Source of the DNA: an uncultured Lachnospiraceae bacterium
GTDB taxonomy: Bacteria; Bacillota; Clostridia; Lachnospirales; Lachnospiraceae
NCBI GenBank assembly: GCA_910586715.1
Contig: CAJUJG010000012.1
Coordinates: forward strand, 12,612-76,611
Reading direction: 5' to 3'
DNA: 64,000 bases
Made by a program: the position numbers and the translations under genes. This document shows, piece after piece, positions 47,349 through 55,912 of this stretch; position 1 is the stretch's first letter; each line of letters opens with the position of its first letter. Below the pieces are notes generated by a model, which saw only the letters and a program-made list of their open reading frames with translations, did not search any database and had not been told where the DNA came from.

Positions 47349-48284
47349 TTACAATACAGCCTCCAGTTTCACCGTAAAAACCGTCCTCACATGCGGCTCG
47401 CTCTCCAATAAAACATCCCCGCCCATCTGCTGCGCAAGATTTTTGGCAATCGTCAGCCCCAAGCCGTTCCCCTGTATCTGCCGGTTGCGCGAATCCTCCA
47501 TTGTATAAAGCCGCTCAAACACACTTGCCGCAAACGCCTTCTCAATCCCCTTTCCCTTATCCGCAACATCCATATGCACAAATCGCCCCTCACTGCGCAG
47601 CGCAATCCCGATATATTTTCCGTCGCTGCCGTATCGTATGGCATTTGACAGCAGATTCGTTAAAATTCTGTCAATCGACTCCCTGTCCCCCCACACAAAC
47701 AGATTCTCTTCCGGTATTGAAATGTCAACCGTAAACTCCTTTTGCAAAAGCAGCTCATAAAAGCCAAGCACAGTCTCCCTGCACAGCTCGCTGAGATTGA
47801 TTTTCGTCCGTTCCATGCGCATATCTCCCGCCTCAAGCTTTGCCAATGTAAAAAACGCATTGATTAGTTCCAGCACCTGTTTTGCCTTTTCCTCCACCTT
47901 TTGCAGGCTTTCGTCATCCTCCCTGCCAATCCGCATAATTTCCAAATACCCTAAAATCACGGTCAGCGGCGTCTTGATATCGTGCGAAATATTCGCAAGC
48001 ATCTTCTTCGACGACAGCTCCTGCTTCCTGTAATCAACCTTAACCTTCTGCCTGTCCAAAAGCATTCTGTTAATCTGTCCGATTAAGTCCTGCAACGCGG
48101 CATCGTCCGTAAAAACCATCACCTTCTCATCGCTGTCCCGCTCCAAAATTTCCGCCAGCTTTTCGCTGATTTCCCTTAATTTTGCCTGCAAACTGTTTTT
48201 AAAAAGAAGCTGCTGGTAAAACACACTTACCAACAGCAAAGCAATTCCTCCAATCAAACAAATTATGATAAACTTATCACTCAT
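47349..48284 (-). CDS. Sensor histidine kinase
   Basis: 311 aa from the ATG at 48284, which overlaps the regulator by eight bases; GGGGGA lies upstream. One N-terminal transmembrane helix (residues ~3-22) is followed by a HAMP-like helical linker. The phosphoacceptor is in 'MLANISHDIKTPLTVILGYLE' (split). The ATPase domain has 'NLLSNAIRYGSDG', 'VADKGKGIE' and 'GNGLGLTIAKNLAQQMGG'. There is almost no extracellular sensor, so it may detect a signal at the membrane or through the ABC transporter encoded next. Confidence 0.92.
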   Translation of the reverse strand: MSDKFIIICLIGGIALLLVSVFYQQLLFKNSLQAKLREISEKLAEILERDSDEKVMVFTDDAALQDLIGQINRMLLDRQKVKVDYRKQELSSKKMLANISHDIKTPLTVILGYLEIMRIGREDDESLQKVEEKAKQVLELINAFFTLAKLEAGDMRMERTKINLSELCRETVLGFYELLLQKEFTVDISIPEENLFVWGDRESIDRILTNLLSNAIRYGSDGKYIGIALRSEGRFVHMDVADKGKGIEKAFAASVFERLYTMEDSRNRQIQGNGLGLTIAKNLAQQMGGDVLLESEPHVRTVFTVKLEAVL

Positions 48285-48999
48285 TCCAGTCCCCCAATTT
48301 ATAACCAATCCCCCATACCGTAACCACATACTGCGGACTGCGCGGATTGTCCTCTATTTTGTTGCGCAGCCTGCTGATATGCACATTAACCGCATTTTCG
48401 TCGCCAACATACACGTCATTCCATACAAACGCATAAATCTGCTCCTTCGTATACACCTTTTTCGGATTTTTCATCAGCAGCTTTAAAATCTCAAATTCCT
48501 TCGCCGTCAGTTCAATCCGTTCCCCGTTTTTTGTCACCGAATAATCCCCTAAGTTGACCGTCAATGCTCCTTTAATAAGAACACCTTCATCGCTGTCCGC
48601 ATCCGCCGCGTATTTCGTACTCCTGCGGATATTCGCCTTAATGCGCGCCAAAACCTCCGTCACGGAAAACGGCTTTGTCACATAATCATCTGCGCCAAGC
48701 CCCAACCCCAACGTTTTATCGGAATCCGTATCCCTTGCAGACAAAATAATAATCGGCACGGTACTGTTTTCCCGAATGGTCTTCATAACCTCCAGCCCAC
48801 TTTTTTTCGGCATCATAAGATCCAGCAAAATCAGACTGTACGTATCCGCAAAAAATTGCCTGCATGCGCTTTCTCCGTCATAAGCGGTTATAACCTCAAA
48901 TTTTTCAGTCTCTAAAAAAGTTTTCAACATGTCACTGATTTCCGTGTCGTCCTCAACTAACAGGATTTTTTTTTTTTTTTTTCCATATGTTGTCTGCAT
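48277..48999 (-). CDS. OmpR-family response regulator with A17 tract at its 5' end
   Basis: 240 aa. After 'MQTTYG' come five Lys codons made of pure A, then the receiver domain 'ILLVEDDTEISDML', phosphoacceptor Asp in 'LILLDLMMPKKSG' and 'VTKPFSVTEV'. The C-terminal winged helix carries 'LTAKEFEILKLLMKNPKKVYT' (split) and 'VNVHISRLRNKIE'. AAAGGAGA lies upstream of the ATG at 48999. The 17-base A run crosses codons 6-12, so gain or loss of one base would abolish the protein. First gene of the regulator-kinase-ABC operon. Confidence 0.92.
   Translation of the reverse strand: MQTTYGKKKKKILLVEDDTEISDMLKTFLETEKFEVITAYDGESACRQFFADTYSLILLDLMMPKKSGLEVMKTIRENSTVPIIILSARDTDSDKTLGLGLGADDYVTKPFSVTEVLARIKANIRRSTKYAADADSDEGVLIKGALTVNLGDYSVTKNGERIELTAKEFEILKLLMKNPKKVYTKEQIYAFVWNDVYVGDENAVNVHISRLRNKIEDNPRSPQYVVTVWGIGYKLGDWNE
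48966..48982. repeat. 17-base homopolymer (poly-A on the coding strand)
   Basis: Seventeen consecutive T on the plus strand, i.e. A17 in the coding strand of the response regulator. Such tracts are slippage-prone. In the current length the frame is open. If one A were added, an alternative ATG four codons downstream (ATGGAA...) would come into frame instead. Confidence 0.85.
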
Positions 49000-49100
49000 A
49001 TGCGCAAGTCTCCTTTACCACGTATATGAAAATCAAAGCATGGAAGCTAAGATAGAAAACCCGTTCTGTTTTCGCCGTTTCACATTAACAGCATCCTGTT

Positions 49101-49661
49101 TTAGTATCGACTAGGCAATTCTTTCTCCGTCCCATCATCCACAATAAGAGTAGTCAATGTTTCAGAACCATCCTCAAACATAAACGCATAATTACAGCCG
49201 CCAAGTTCAAATGCCAAATAATCCTCACTATCCTGCTTGATTTCTGCGTCACCCATAGCCTCCTTAATCTCTTCCTTCGTGTACCCTTCAAAATTCACAC
49301 CATTTACCAGCACTTCCCCCGTGGGAATTTCCAAATTATCATTATAAAGAATAACCCCAAAAATCACGCCCTTATCGAATTCAATTTTGTAAGACCCCTT
49401 GTTTGCCACAGACATATCCCCGTATAAAACATCATCCTTCGCTGCAAAAAAAGAGCTCCATGTTCTACCGTCCAACTGTTCCTCGCCAGAAAGAAAATTT
49501 GTAAATCCTGCCTCCTTCATATCACCTACCGTAGTCTTTCCCAGTTTCACCTCATAACCGTCGCATGTCACAACAGCTTTTTTTCCTCCATCCGAACATG
49601 CTGTCAGCAAAATAGATACTACACATATCAAACTTAATAAAATATTTTTTTTCTTACGCAT
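49101..49661 (-). CDS. Small lipoprotein of unknown function
   Basis: 186 aa from the ATG at 49661, with GGAGG six bases upstream. The signal segment ends L-L-T-A-C, lipidated Cys near residue 22. The body contains 'YEVKLGKTTVGDMKEAGF' and 'GYTKEEIKEAMGD', which look like a small repeat of a helix-containing unit placed in a beta-rich protein. No family is recognised. It lies 101 bases upstream of the two-component operon on the same strand and may be transcribed with or independently of it. Upstream of it are two nested inverted repeats. Confidence 0.82.
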   Translation of the reverse strand: MRKKKNILLSLICVVSILLTACSDGGKKAVVTCDGYEVKLGKTTVGDMKEAGFTNFLSGEEQLDGRTWSSFFAAKDDVLYGDMSVANKGSYKIEFDKGVIFGVILYNDNLEIPTGEVLVNGVNFEGYTKEEIKEAMGDAEIKQDSEDYLAFELGGCNYAFMFEDGSETLTTLIVDDGTEKELPSRY

Positions 49662-49673
49662 TTTTGCCTCCAT

Positions 49674-49743
49674 GGGTCAAGCGAACATGCTTGCATGTTC
49701 ATTTGACCCTCAAATCAAGGTTGAAAGATTTTCTTTCAACCTT
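49674..49743. repeat. Pair of perfect inverted repeats upstream of the small lipoprotein
   Basis: GGGTCAA...TTGACCC (49674-49709) encloses GAACATGC-2-GCATGTTC. It is followed by AAGGTTGAAAGA-3-TCTTTCAACCTT (49717-49743). They resemble REP-like intergenic palindromes in build, as does the array at 22994. Confidence 0.7.
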
Positions 49744-49774
49744 AACCTCTCATATTATAGTGTATACACGTATT

Positions 49775-49804
49775 AGAGAGGCAGATCTAAAAACCTGCCT
49801 CTCT
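49775..49804 (-). terminator. Hairpin downstream of metK
   Basis: AGAGAGGCAG (49775-49784) pairs with CTGCCTCTCT (49795-49804), 14 bases after the metK stop. The stem is strong; the T-tail is weak. Confidence 0.7.
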
Positions 49805-49817
49805 GTTATCAACAATA

Positions 49818-51023
49818 CTATAGATATTTCTTCAGAACATCCACCTTATCCAATTTCTCCCACGGAAGATCAAGGTCATTTCTGCCAAAATGTCCATAAG
49901 CCGCTGTCTGCTTATAAATTGGTCTTCTTAAGTTGAGCGTCTTAATGATTCCTGCCGGACGCAGGTCAAAATTCTCACGTACAATCTCAACCAGTTTTTC
50001 ATTGCCGAGCTTACCTGTGCCAAATGTATCCACATTGACAGAAGTCGGCTGAGCAACACCAATTGCATAAGAAAGCTGTATCTCGCACTTCTCTGCAAGC
50101 CCTGCCGCTACAATATTCTTTGCTACATATCTTGCCGCATATGCAGCGCTTCTGTCCACCTTCGTGCAGTCTTTTCCTGAGAATGCTCCGCCGCCGTGAC
50201 GCGCATATCCGCCATAAGTGTCCACAATAATCTTACGTCCCGTAAGTCCCGCATCGCCATGCGGTCCACCGATTACAAAACGTCCTGTCGGATTGATGAA
50301 GAACTTTGTATCTGCATCAATAAGCTCCTTGGGAAGAATTACGTCAAACACATGCTTTTTGATATCCTCATGAATCTGTTCCTGCGTTACATCGTCATCA
50401 TGCTGTGTCGAGAGAACCACTGCTTCAAGTCTCTTCGGCTTTCCATTCTCATCATACTCTACAGACACCTGCGTCTTTCCGTCGGGTCTTAAATACTTCA
50501 AGGTACCATCCTTGCGCACCTTGGTCAGCTGCAGTGCAAGCTTATGTGCAAGAGAAATCGGGTATGGCATGTACTCCTCTGTTTCGTTTGTCGCATAACC
50601 AAACATCATACCCTGGTCACCTGCACCGATTGCCTCAATTTGGGCATCGCTCATCGTGTTCTCTGAATTATCGTTAGACAATTTTGCCTCCAAAGCCTTG
50701 TCCACACCCATCGCAATATCGCCCGACTGCTCATCAATTGCCGTAAAAACGGCGCACGTATTTCCGTCAAATCCGTATTCTGATTTATTGTAGCCGATTT
50801 CCTTTACCGTATCACGCACAATCTTCGGTATGTCTACGTATGCCTTTGTTGTAATCTCTCCTGTTACAAGCACAAAGCCTGTACATGTCGCTGTCTCACA
50901 GGCAACACGGCTCATTGGATCCTGCTCCATAAGAGCATCAAGAATTGCGTCGGAAATGGCATCACACACTTTGTCAGGATGCCCTTCTGTTACAGATTCC
51001 GAAGTAAATAAAAGTTTCTCCAT
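49818..51023 (-). CDS. metK: S-adenosylmethionine synthetase
   Basis: 401 aa from the ATG at 51023 with AAGGAGG nine bases upstream; the open frame runs to 51158 through a repeat and is not the true start. Signatures: '[12 protein letters not shown]' (ATP site), '[12 protein letters not shown]', '[13 protein letters not shown]' and '[19 protein letters not shown]' (split). It joins methionine and ATP to give S-adenosylmethionine. Expression is expected to be controlled by the SAM-I riboswitch at 51184-51370, giving end-product feedback. Confidence 0.97.
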   Translation of the reverse strand: MEKLLFTSESVTEGHPDKVCDAISDAILDALMEQDPMSRVACETATCTGFVLVTGEITTKAYVDIPKIVRDTVKEIGYNKSEYGFDGNTCAVFTAIDEQSGDIAMGVDKALEAKLSNDNSENTMSDAQIEAIGAGDQGMMFGYATNETEEYMPYPISLAHKLALQLTKVRKDGTLKYLRPDGKTQVSVEYDENGKPKRLEAVVLSTQHDDDVTQEQIHEDIKKHVFDVILPKELIDADTKFFINPTGRFVIGGPHGDAGLTGRKIIVDTYGGYARHGGGAFSGKDCTKVDRSAAYAARYVAKNIVAAGLAEKCEIQLSYAIGVAQPTSVNVDTFGTGKLGNEKLVEIVRENFDLRPAGIIKTLNLRRPIYKQTAAYGHFGRNDLDLPWEKLDKVDVLKKYL

Positions 51024-51051
51024 TGTATATCCTCCTTGTTTTTCTGTAGAA

Positions 51052-51083
51052 AAATTTACTACTCCTGTAGGAGCAGTAAATTT
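51052..51083. repeat. 32-bp near-perfect palindrome in the metK leader
   Basis: AAATTTACTACTCCT and AGGAGCAGTAAATTT form 15-bp arms (one mismatch) around two bases, just upstream of the metK ribosome site. AGCAGTAAATTTTC from its right arm recurs at about 32883 in the hydratase leader. Confidence 0.65.
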
Positions 51084-51120
51084 TCCTCCTAAAAATCGAG
51101 TAGGGGAACGACCTTCTCCA

Positions 51121-51183
51121 CTACTCGCCGCGCGCCCCATGCGCCGCTTTAGCAGCATACTTCCTTTTCATGGGGCTGTGCAT
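51121..51183 (-). repeat. Intergenic palindromic repeat, copy 1 (with 20-codon frame)
   Basis: 63 bases on the minus strand from an ATG in the riboswitch terminator's U-tract to a TAG. The copy at 63640-63702 differs at eight positions. Outer arms CCCCATG/CATGGGG and an inner stem GCTGC-4-GCGGC give a two-tier fold. The frame reads [20 protein letters not shown]; no ribosome site precedes it, so translation is doubtful. Confidence 0.75.
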
Positions 51184-51370
51184 AAAAAGTCCGCCTATTC
51201 GTCTGAATAAGCGGATGTGATTGTTTACCGATAATCAAATCCTCTTATTGTTCGAACTATCGCCATTTTCATGTAAACAGTAACTCGCTCAGGTTGGCAC
51301 CTTCCGCTCCAAATAACGGGGTTGCCGTAGCTTCACAGGTCCTTTGTACCTCCACCACTCTGAATAAGAG
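51184..51370 (-). promoter_or_regulatory. SAM-I (S-box) riboswitch controlling metK
   Basis: On the minus strand, P1 pairs CTCTTATT (51370-51363) with AATAAGAG (51249-51242). Between them are the S-box landmarks 'AGAGTGGTGGAGG', 'GGACCTGTGAAGC', 'CGGCAACC' and 'AAGGTGCCAACC'. An expression-platform terminator follows: CCGCTTATTC (51214-51205) pairs with GAATAGGCGG (51200-51191), then a T-tract at 51189-51184. The P1 3' strand can compete with the terminator. Expected action: SAM binding stabilises termination before metK. Confidence 0.95.
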
Positions 51371-51409
51371 ATTAGTATTCGTTCAATATTGAATTTTCAT
51401 ATCATCTAC

Positions 51410-51438
51410 ATCTTATAGCAGGATTGCGCACTTGTCAA
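51410..51438 (-). promoter_or_regulatory. Promoter of the metK riboswitch transcript
   Basis: TTGACA (51438-51433) and TAAGAT (51415-51410) are 17 bases apart on the minus strand, placing the start just before the S-box aptamer. Confidence 0.6.
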
Positions 51439-51468
51439 CTGCTATTTGCGGAATTTTTATAATCCCCC

Positions 51469-52761
51469 TTAACCAACTTTGAGTTTAAACTTCTGAAGTT
51501 CCTTATCCGAATCTACTTTCGCAATCTGCGCACCTAGTTTTTGCAGTTTTACGTCAAAGTCCTCATATCCACGTTCGATATATTTAATATCTTCCACCGT
51601 ACTAAAACCCTCTGCCGTCAGACACGCCAGCACAAGCGCTGCGCCTGCACGCAAATCGGGAGCTGTCAGATTCGCACTCGTAAACTTGTCTATGCCCTCT
51701 ATAATCGCTGTATTTCCCTCAACCTTAATATTTGAACCCATCTTTGCAAGCTCATCCACATATTTAAAACGGTTGTCAAAAACGCTCTCCGTCACGATGC
51801 TTGTGCCCTTTCCAAGTGCGAGCGATACTGTAATCTGCGGCTGCATATCCGTCGGAAATCCAGGATAAGGAAGCGTCTTCACATGCGTGCTCTCAAGGCG
51901 TTTTGACGCCACAACGCGCACCGCATCATCAGACTCCTCTACCTGACACCCCATCTCAATAAGTTTTGCCGTCGTGGACTCCAAATGCTTTGGTATCACA
52001 TTTTTCACTGTTACATCGCCCTTTGTGATTGCGGCTCCGAACATAAATGTACCCGCCTCAATTTGGTCTGGAATAATCGAATAATCTGATCCGTGCAGCT
52101 TTTTCACACCGGAAATCCGGATAACATCCGTCCCCGCACCTTTAACATTTGCGCCAAGGGAATTCAAAAAGTTTGCCACATCTACCACATGCGGTTCTTT
52201 CGCCGCATTTTCAATCACGGTCTTACCCTCCGCAAGCACCGCGGCAAGCATAATATTGATTGTTGCGCCAACCGAGACTGTATCCAAATAAATATGTGCG
52301 CCTTTTAAAACTTTTGCATCCGCAATAATCAAGCCATGCTCAATCTTTACTTGCGCCCCAAGTGCTTTAAAGCCCTTAATATGAAGGTCAATCTTCCTGC
52401 TGCCAATGTTGCAGCCACCGGGAAGCGCCACTTCTGCATGCTTGTATTTTCCAAGCAGCGCCCCCAGCAAATAATAGGATGCCCTGATTTTCTTGATATA
52501 ATCGTTCTCAATAACAAGCCCCGAAATCATAGAAGCATTGATTCTTACTGTATGTCTCTCTGATCTGTATATGATAACGCCGATACTTTCCATCGCCTGA
52601 AGAAGTACATTGATGTCTCTTACGTCCGGCAGATTTTCAATAACCGTCATGTCATCGGTCATGATTGCCGCGGCAAGTACGCCTAAAGCTGCATTTTTTG
52701 CGCCACCGATTTCAACCTCTCCAACAAGGGGATTGCCCCCCTTAATTGCGTACTGTTCCAT
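51469..52761 (-). CDS. murA: UDP-N-acetylglucosamine 1-carboxyvinyltransferase
   Basis: 430 aa from the ATG at 52761 with AGGTGG upstream. Family blocks: 'GGAKNAALGVLAAA', the catalytic loop 'LPGGCNIGSRKIDLHI' with the phosphoenolpyruvate-reactive Cys, 'GTFMFGAAITKGDV' and 'YPGFPTDMQPQ' followed by 'DLRAGAALVLACL'. It transfers enolpyruvate to UDP-GlcNAc, the first committed step of peptidoglycan synthesis, in the cytoplasm. The active-site Cys is what fosfomycin alkylates; it is present here. Which of the two MurA paralogues common in Bacillota this is cannot be told from this window. Confidence 0.97.
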   Translation of the reverse strand: MEQYAIKGGNPLVGEVEIGGAKNAALGVLAAAIMTDDMTVIENLPDVRDINVLLQAMESIGVIIYRSERHTVRINASMISGLVIENDYIKKIRASYYLLGALLGKYKHAEVALPGGCNIGSRKIDLHIKGFKALGAQVKIEHGLIIADAKVLKGAHIYLDTVSVGATINIMLAAVLAEGKTVIENAAKEPHVVDVANFLNSLGANVKGAGTDVIRISGVKKLHGSDYSIIPDQIEAGTFMFGAAITKGDVTVKNVIPKHLESTTAKLIEMGCQVEESDDAVRVVASKRLESTHVKTLPYPGFPTDMQPQITVSLALGKGTSIVTESVFDNRFKYVDELAKMGSNIKVEGNTAIIEGIDKFTSANLTAPDLRAGAALVLACLTAEGFSTVEDIKYIERGYEDFDVKLQKLGAQIAKVDSDKELQKFKLKVG

Positions 52762-52902
52762 CGTCCACCTCACACTATATCACTTATAAATACTTATCAC
52801 TAAGATATTACCAAAATCCGATTATATACCATTTCTAAACATTTGTAAATCCAAAGAATATCAGAAATTATTAAAAATCACGTATTTTTTTATGCATATT
52901 CA

Positions 52903-54486
52903 CTAATTCAGGTATTTTAACGGATTCACCGCGCTGCCGCCAATGCGAATCTCAAAGTGTACATGCGGTCCTGTGCTTCGTCCCGTATTGCCGCTAAGCG
53001 CAATGCGCTCGCCCTGCGACACGCTCTGTCCTGTCTTTACAAGTACCTTGCTCAAATGTCCGTACCGCGTCTGTCTGCCGTCCGCGTGGTTGATGTACAC
53101 GGCATATCCATACCCGCTCGCCCAGCCCGCAAACGCAACCGTACCTGTGTTCGATGCAACAACCGAAGTTCCGATTGGCACTGCCCAGTCAATACCCTTA
53201 TGGTTTGTACTTGCACCCTTTGTCGGTGCGCTTCTTGCACCAAATCCGGAACTGAGCCTACCGCCTGAAATCGGCTTAATATAAGTCGGTGGTATCTTCG
53301 TGCCGCGTTCTACAATTTTCGGCACTGCCTCAGCGTAAACCTGTTCCTTCAATATTTCTCGTCCGATTTCCTGCCCGTTTTCATATTCAATCACGGCAGC
53401 AACCTTTCGCCGTCCCGCTGACGGCTCCTGCAAGGTTACGCTCTGTGTCGTATACCAGTCATCATTTGGAATATACTGCACCTGTGCCTCATAATCTTCC
53501 GTGTAGACCTGCTCTTCTTTCCATATAATGGAAAGGTCCGGTTCCGGAACCGTAATAACCAGCTCCTGATCTACACGTATCATGGTGTTTTCGTCCTCCA
53601 ACGCGTCATTGATTTCTATCAGTTCATCCATCGGAATATTGTTAGTCAGGCAGATTTGGGAAAGCGTATCGCCAGCCACAACCTTATAGATGACTTGCGT
53701 TTCCTGCTCCTTCGTCACAAGGTTTACAGCTTCCTCCACTGTACACAGCTCATCCTCCATTAAGTAAGCTTCGACTACTTCTATTTTATCAGCATAGTTT
53801 ATGTCAATCAATCCCAAATTGTAATCTTCAAAATCTTTTTCAATGGCAGGTTCTATTTCTTGAAACATTTTTTCAAATTCCGCTTCAATTCCCGCCGATT
53901 TCTCAAAGCTCTGCGCCAGCTCCTCGTGCAGCTCCTCCTTGGAAGTCACCACCGCTTCAAGTACATTCACCTCTCTTTGACTGTCAAGCGCAAGCTCTAC
54001 CTGATATTCCTTATTTGTATCGTACGGTGAAAGCGCCTGCTCCAAAAGCTCATGTACTTCCTTATATGAACCCAAATTCACAGAAGTTTCATTGATTTTT
54101 ACAGTATATGACCGGTGAAGCGTGCTTCTGATATTATTCTTCATGATCTCTGTCATATTTTCAATAACAGCCGCATCATCGTCAATACATCCAAACACAC
54201 GCTCTCTTCCTACCGTTTCAATGTCCAAATCCATAAATACGAGGTCATCGCCATCCGCATCTTTGGCTACCTGCTTTCTCGCAGTCGCAAGCATTCTGTC
54301 GAGCTTTTCCACGGATCCCAGTCTTCCTACCTGCGTGCCATTAATGCTCACCGTAAAATAATTATCGCCTGTCCGCTGTATCACTTCAAAAGAGGGCAGC
54401 AAAAAAGCGCATACTGCTATCGTAATGATTGCTGCCTCGATACAGCAAAGCTTAAATCTTCTATAATAATATTGCGTTTTTTTCAT
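52903..54486 (-). CDS. LysM-G5-M23 cell-wall metallopeptidase
   Basis: 527 aa. An N-terminal transmembrane anchor (~residues 14-33) is followed by a helical region, a LysM motif (~265-312, 'YKVVAGDTLSQICLTNNIPM' region), a G5-like segment (~340-395, 'NGQEIGREILKEQVY') and a C-terminal M23 peptidase (~415-520). Metal ligands are visible in 'NHKGIDWAVP' and 'GPHVHFEIR'. Such proteins cut peptidoglycan cross-links outside the membrane and act in growth, division or sporulation. A SpoIIQ-like sporulation role is possible but not shown. It stands downstream of the XRE-cupin gene on the same strand. Confidence 0.93.
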   Translation of the reverse strand: MKKTQYYYRRFKLCCIEAAIITIAVCAFLLPSFEVIQRTGDNYFTVSINGTQVGRLGSVEKLDRMLATARKQVAKDADGDDLVFMDLDIETVGRERVFGCIDDDAAVIENMTEIMKNNIRSTLHRSYTVKINETSVNLGSYKEVHELLEQALSPYDTNKEYQVELALDSQREVNVLEAVVTSKEELHEELAQSFEKSAGIEAEFEKMFQEIEPAIEKDFEDYNLGLIDINYADKIEVVEAYLMEDELCTVEEAVNLVTKEQETQVIYKVVAGDTLSQICLTNNIPMDELIEINDALEDENTMIRVDQELVITVPEPDLSIIWKEEQVYTEDYEAQVQYIPNDDWYTTQSVTLQEPSAGRRKVAAVIEYENGQEIGREILKEQVYAEAVPKIVERGTKIPPTYIKPISGGRLSSGFGARSAPTKGASTNHKGIDWAVPIGTSVVASNTGTVAFAGWASGYGYAVYINHADGRQTRYGHLSKVLVKTGQSVSQGERIALSGNTGRSTGPHVHFEIRIGGSAVNPLKYLN

Positions 54487-54626
54487 GTGTATATTAATTC
54501 TCCGATTTTATTTCAAATTTAAACATATATTCGATTTTTGATTTCATTTCATAAACACATCTTAACAGTCTTTTTATATAATGTAAAGACCAAACGCAAG
54601 TACGCCGTAAAAGGCGTCAGTGTTTT

Positions 54627-55190
54627 TTAATACACCAACGCCCCATAGGAAATAAAGATATTTAAAATAAGCTTCTGCGTGCCTTTATTATGGTAACTGT
54701 GCCGCTGCATTGCACCAAGCCTCACTGCATGGTTTGATGCCACTTCATACGTACCCTCCTCTGTTCCAAGTGTAAGTACCCCTTGCACCACCATAATATA
54801 CTCACATCCCTCCTCATCTTTTACAAAGCAGTCACAGTCCTCCCCCGGCTCAACCGTTACCTCATAAATTTCAAAGTTTCCGTGCCGTTCATACGGAAAA
54901 AGCACCCGAATCTGATATGCACCATCCTGCGATTTATAGACAGGCTGTTTTTCATTGTCTATAATCATGACAGACTTCGTCTTTTGATAAATCAAATCCT
55001 CAAAAGAAACCTTGATTCCTTCTACAATCTTTTCTATAGTTGCCACAGTAGGATTGGATTCCCCCCGTTCAATCTGTCCAAGCATGCTTTTGCTTACACC
55101 TGTTTTTGCCGCGAGCATATCAAGGCTCATATTTTTGGATTTTCGTATTCTTTTCAAATTATCAGCAATGTTTTTATCTAACTGGCTCAT
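54627..55190 (-). CDS. XRE-cupin transcriptional regulator
   Basis: 187 aa from the ATG at 55190 (MSQLDKNIADNLK); the open frame continues to 55289 with no better ribosome site. The N-terminal HTH reads 'MSLDMLAAKTGVSKSMLGQIERG', split over helices 2-3, and the C-terminal half is a cupin barrel ('VEPGEDCDCFVKDEEGCEYIMV', split, and 'HNKGTQKLIL'). This HTH-cupin architecture is typical of regulators that sense small metabolites. The ligand is unknown. A neighbouring flavin-reductase-like gene may be a target. Confidence 0.92.
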   Translation of the reverse strand: MSQLDKNIADNLKRIRKSKNMSLDMLAAKTGVSKSMLGQIERGESNPTVATIEKIVEGIKVSFEDLIYQKTKSVMIIDNEKQPVYKSQDGAYQIRVLFPYERHGNFEIYEVTVEPGEDCDCFVKDEEGCEYIMVVQGVLTLGTEEGTYEVASNHAVRLGAMQRHSYHNKGTQKLILNIFISYGALVY

Positions 55191-55337
55191 ATCAATCCCT
55201 GCTATCCTGTTCCCAAAGACTGCCCTAACACAAAAATAGCACCAATAACACCCCGCATGGGATATTTCGATGCTACGCCTTTGTAACAAATTTTTTCCTC
55301 ATTTATATTTTTACTATAATGATTTTTTTTCGTCCCG

Positions 55338-55904
55338 TCAAGCCTTTTTTTTCACACTATACCCAAACTTTCCAAGTTTTTTCCCCAAGTCAAAATATTC
55401 CCCGTGACAATAAACAATCGGCTTTGCCTGCGAAAGGTGAAATGCGCCGCGCTCATCCATATAAGCATCATCAACATGGACCGCTGCTACCTCGGCAAGA
55501 AACATATCATGTGAACCCAGCCTTTTTATCTCTGTTACCCGGCACTCAATATTGACAGGGCTTTCTTGAATATAAGGCACACTTATCATATCGGATGCTG
55601 CCGGCGTAAGCTTTGCTTCCTTCCATTTATTTACATCCCTGCCGCTTTTTACACCGCAATAATCTGTTGCAAATGCTAATTCCCGCGTCGTTAAATTTAC
55701 AGCAAATTCTCTTGTTTCCTCTATCATATGATGGGAAAAACGGCTCGGTCTCACGGAAATGCCAAGCATCGGCGGATTAGTACAAACCGTTCCTGCCCAT
55801 GCCACCGTAATAATATTTGTATTTCCCTTGCTGTCTGCCACACTCACCAAAACCGCTGGCAGGGGATAAAGCATATTTCCAGGCTTAAATGAAATTTTTG
55901 CCAT
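55338..55904 (-). CDS. Flavin-reductase-like (FMN-binding split-barrel) protein
   Basis: 188 aa from the ATG at 55904 with AGGAGA nine bases upstream. 'PLPAVLVSVADSKGNTNIITVAWAG' (split) begins the split barrel, then 'PPMLGISVRPSRFSHHMI' and 'AVNLTTRELAFATDYCG', the pattern of the flavoredoxin/flavin reductase family. It should bind FMN and act in electron transfer or flavin reduction; no partner is obvious. It lies close to the coiled-coil gene on the same strand (8-base gap), so they are co-transcribed. Confidence 0.92.
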   Translation of the reverse strand: MAKISFKPGNMLYPLPAVLVSVADSKGNTNIITVAWAGTVCTNPPMLGISVRPSRFSHHMIEETREFAVNLTTRELAFATDYCGVKSGRDVNKWKEAKLTPAASDMISVPYIQESPVNIECRVTEIKRLGSHDMFLAEVAAVHVDDAYMDERGAFHLSQAKPIVYCHGEYFDLGKKLGKFGYSVKKKA

Positions 55905-55912
55905 GTTATCTC

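Noticed and set aside
51024..51158. 45-codon N-terminal extension of metK
   Set aside because: It runs through the palindromic repeat and leader; AAGGAGG before 51023 and the family start decide against it. The moxR extension at 63600-63677 has the same origin.
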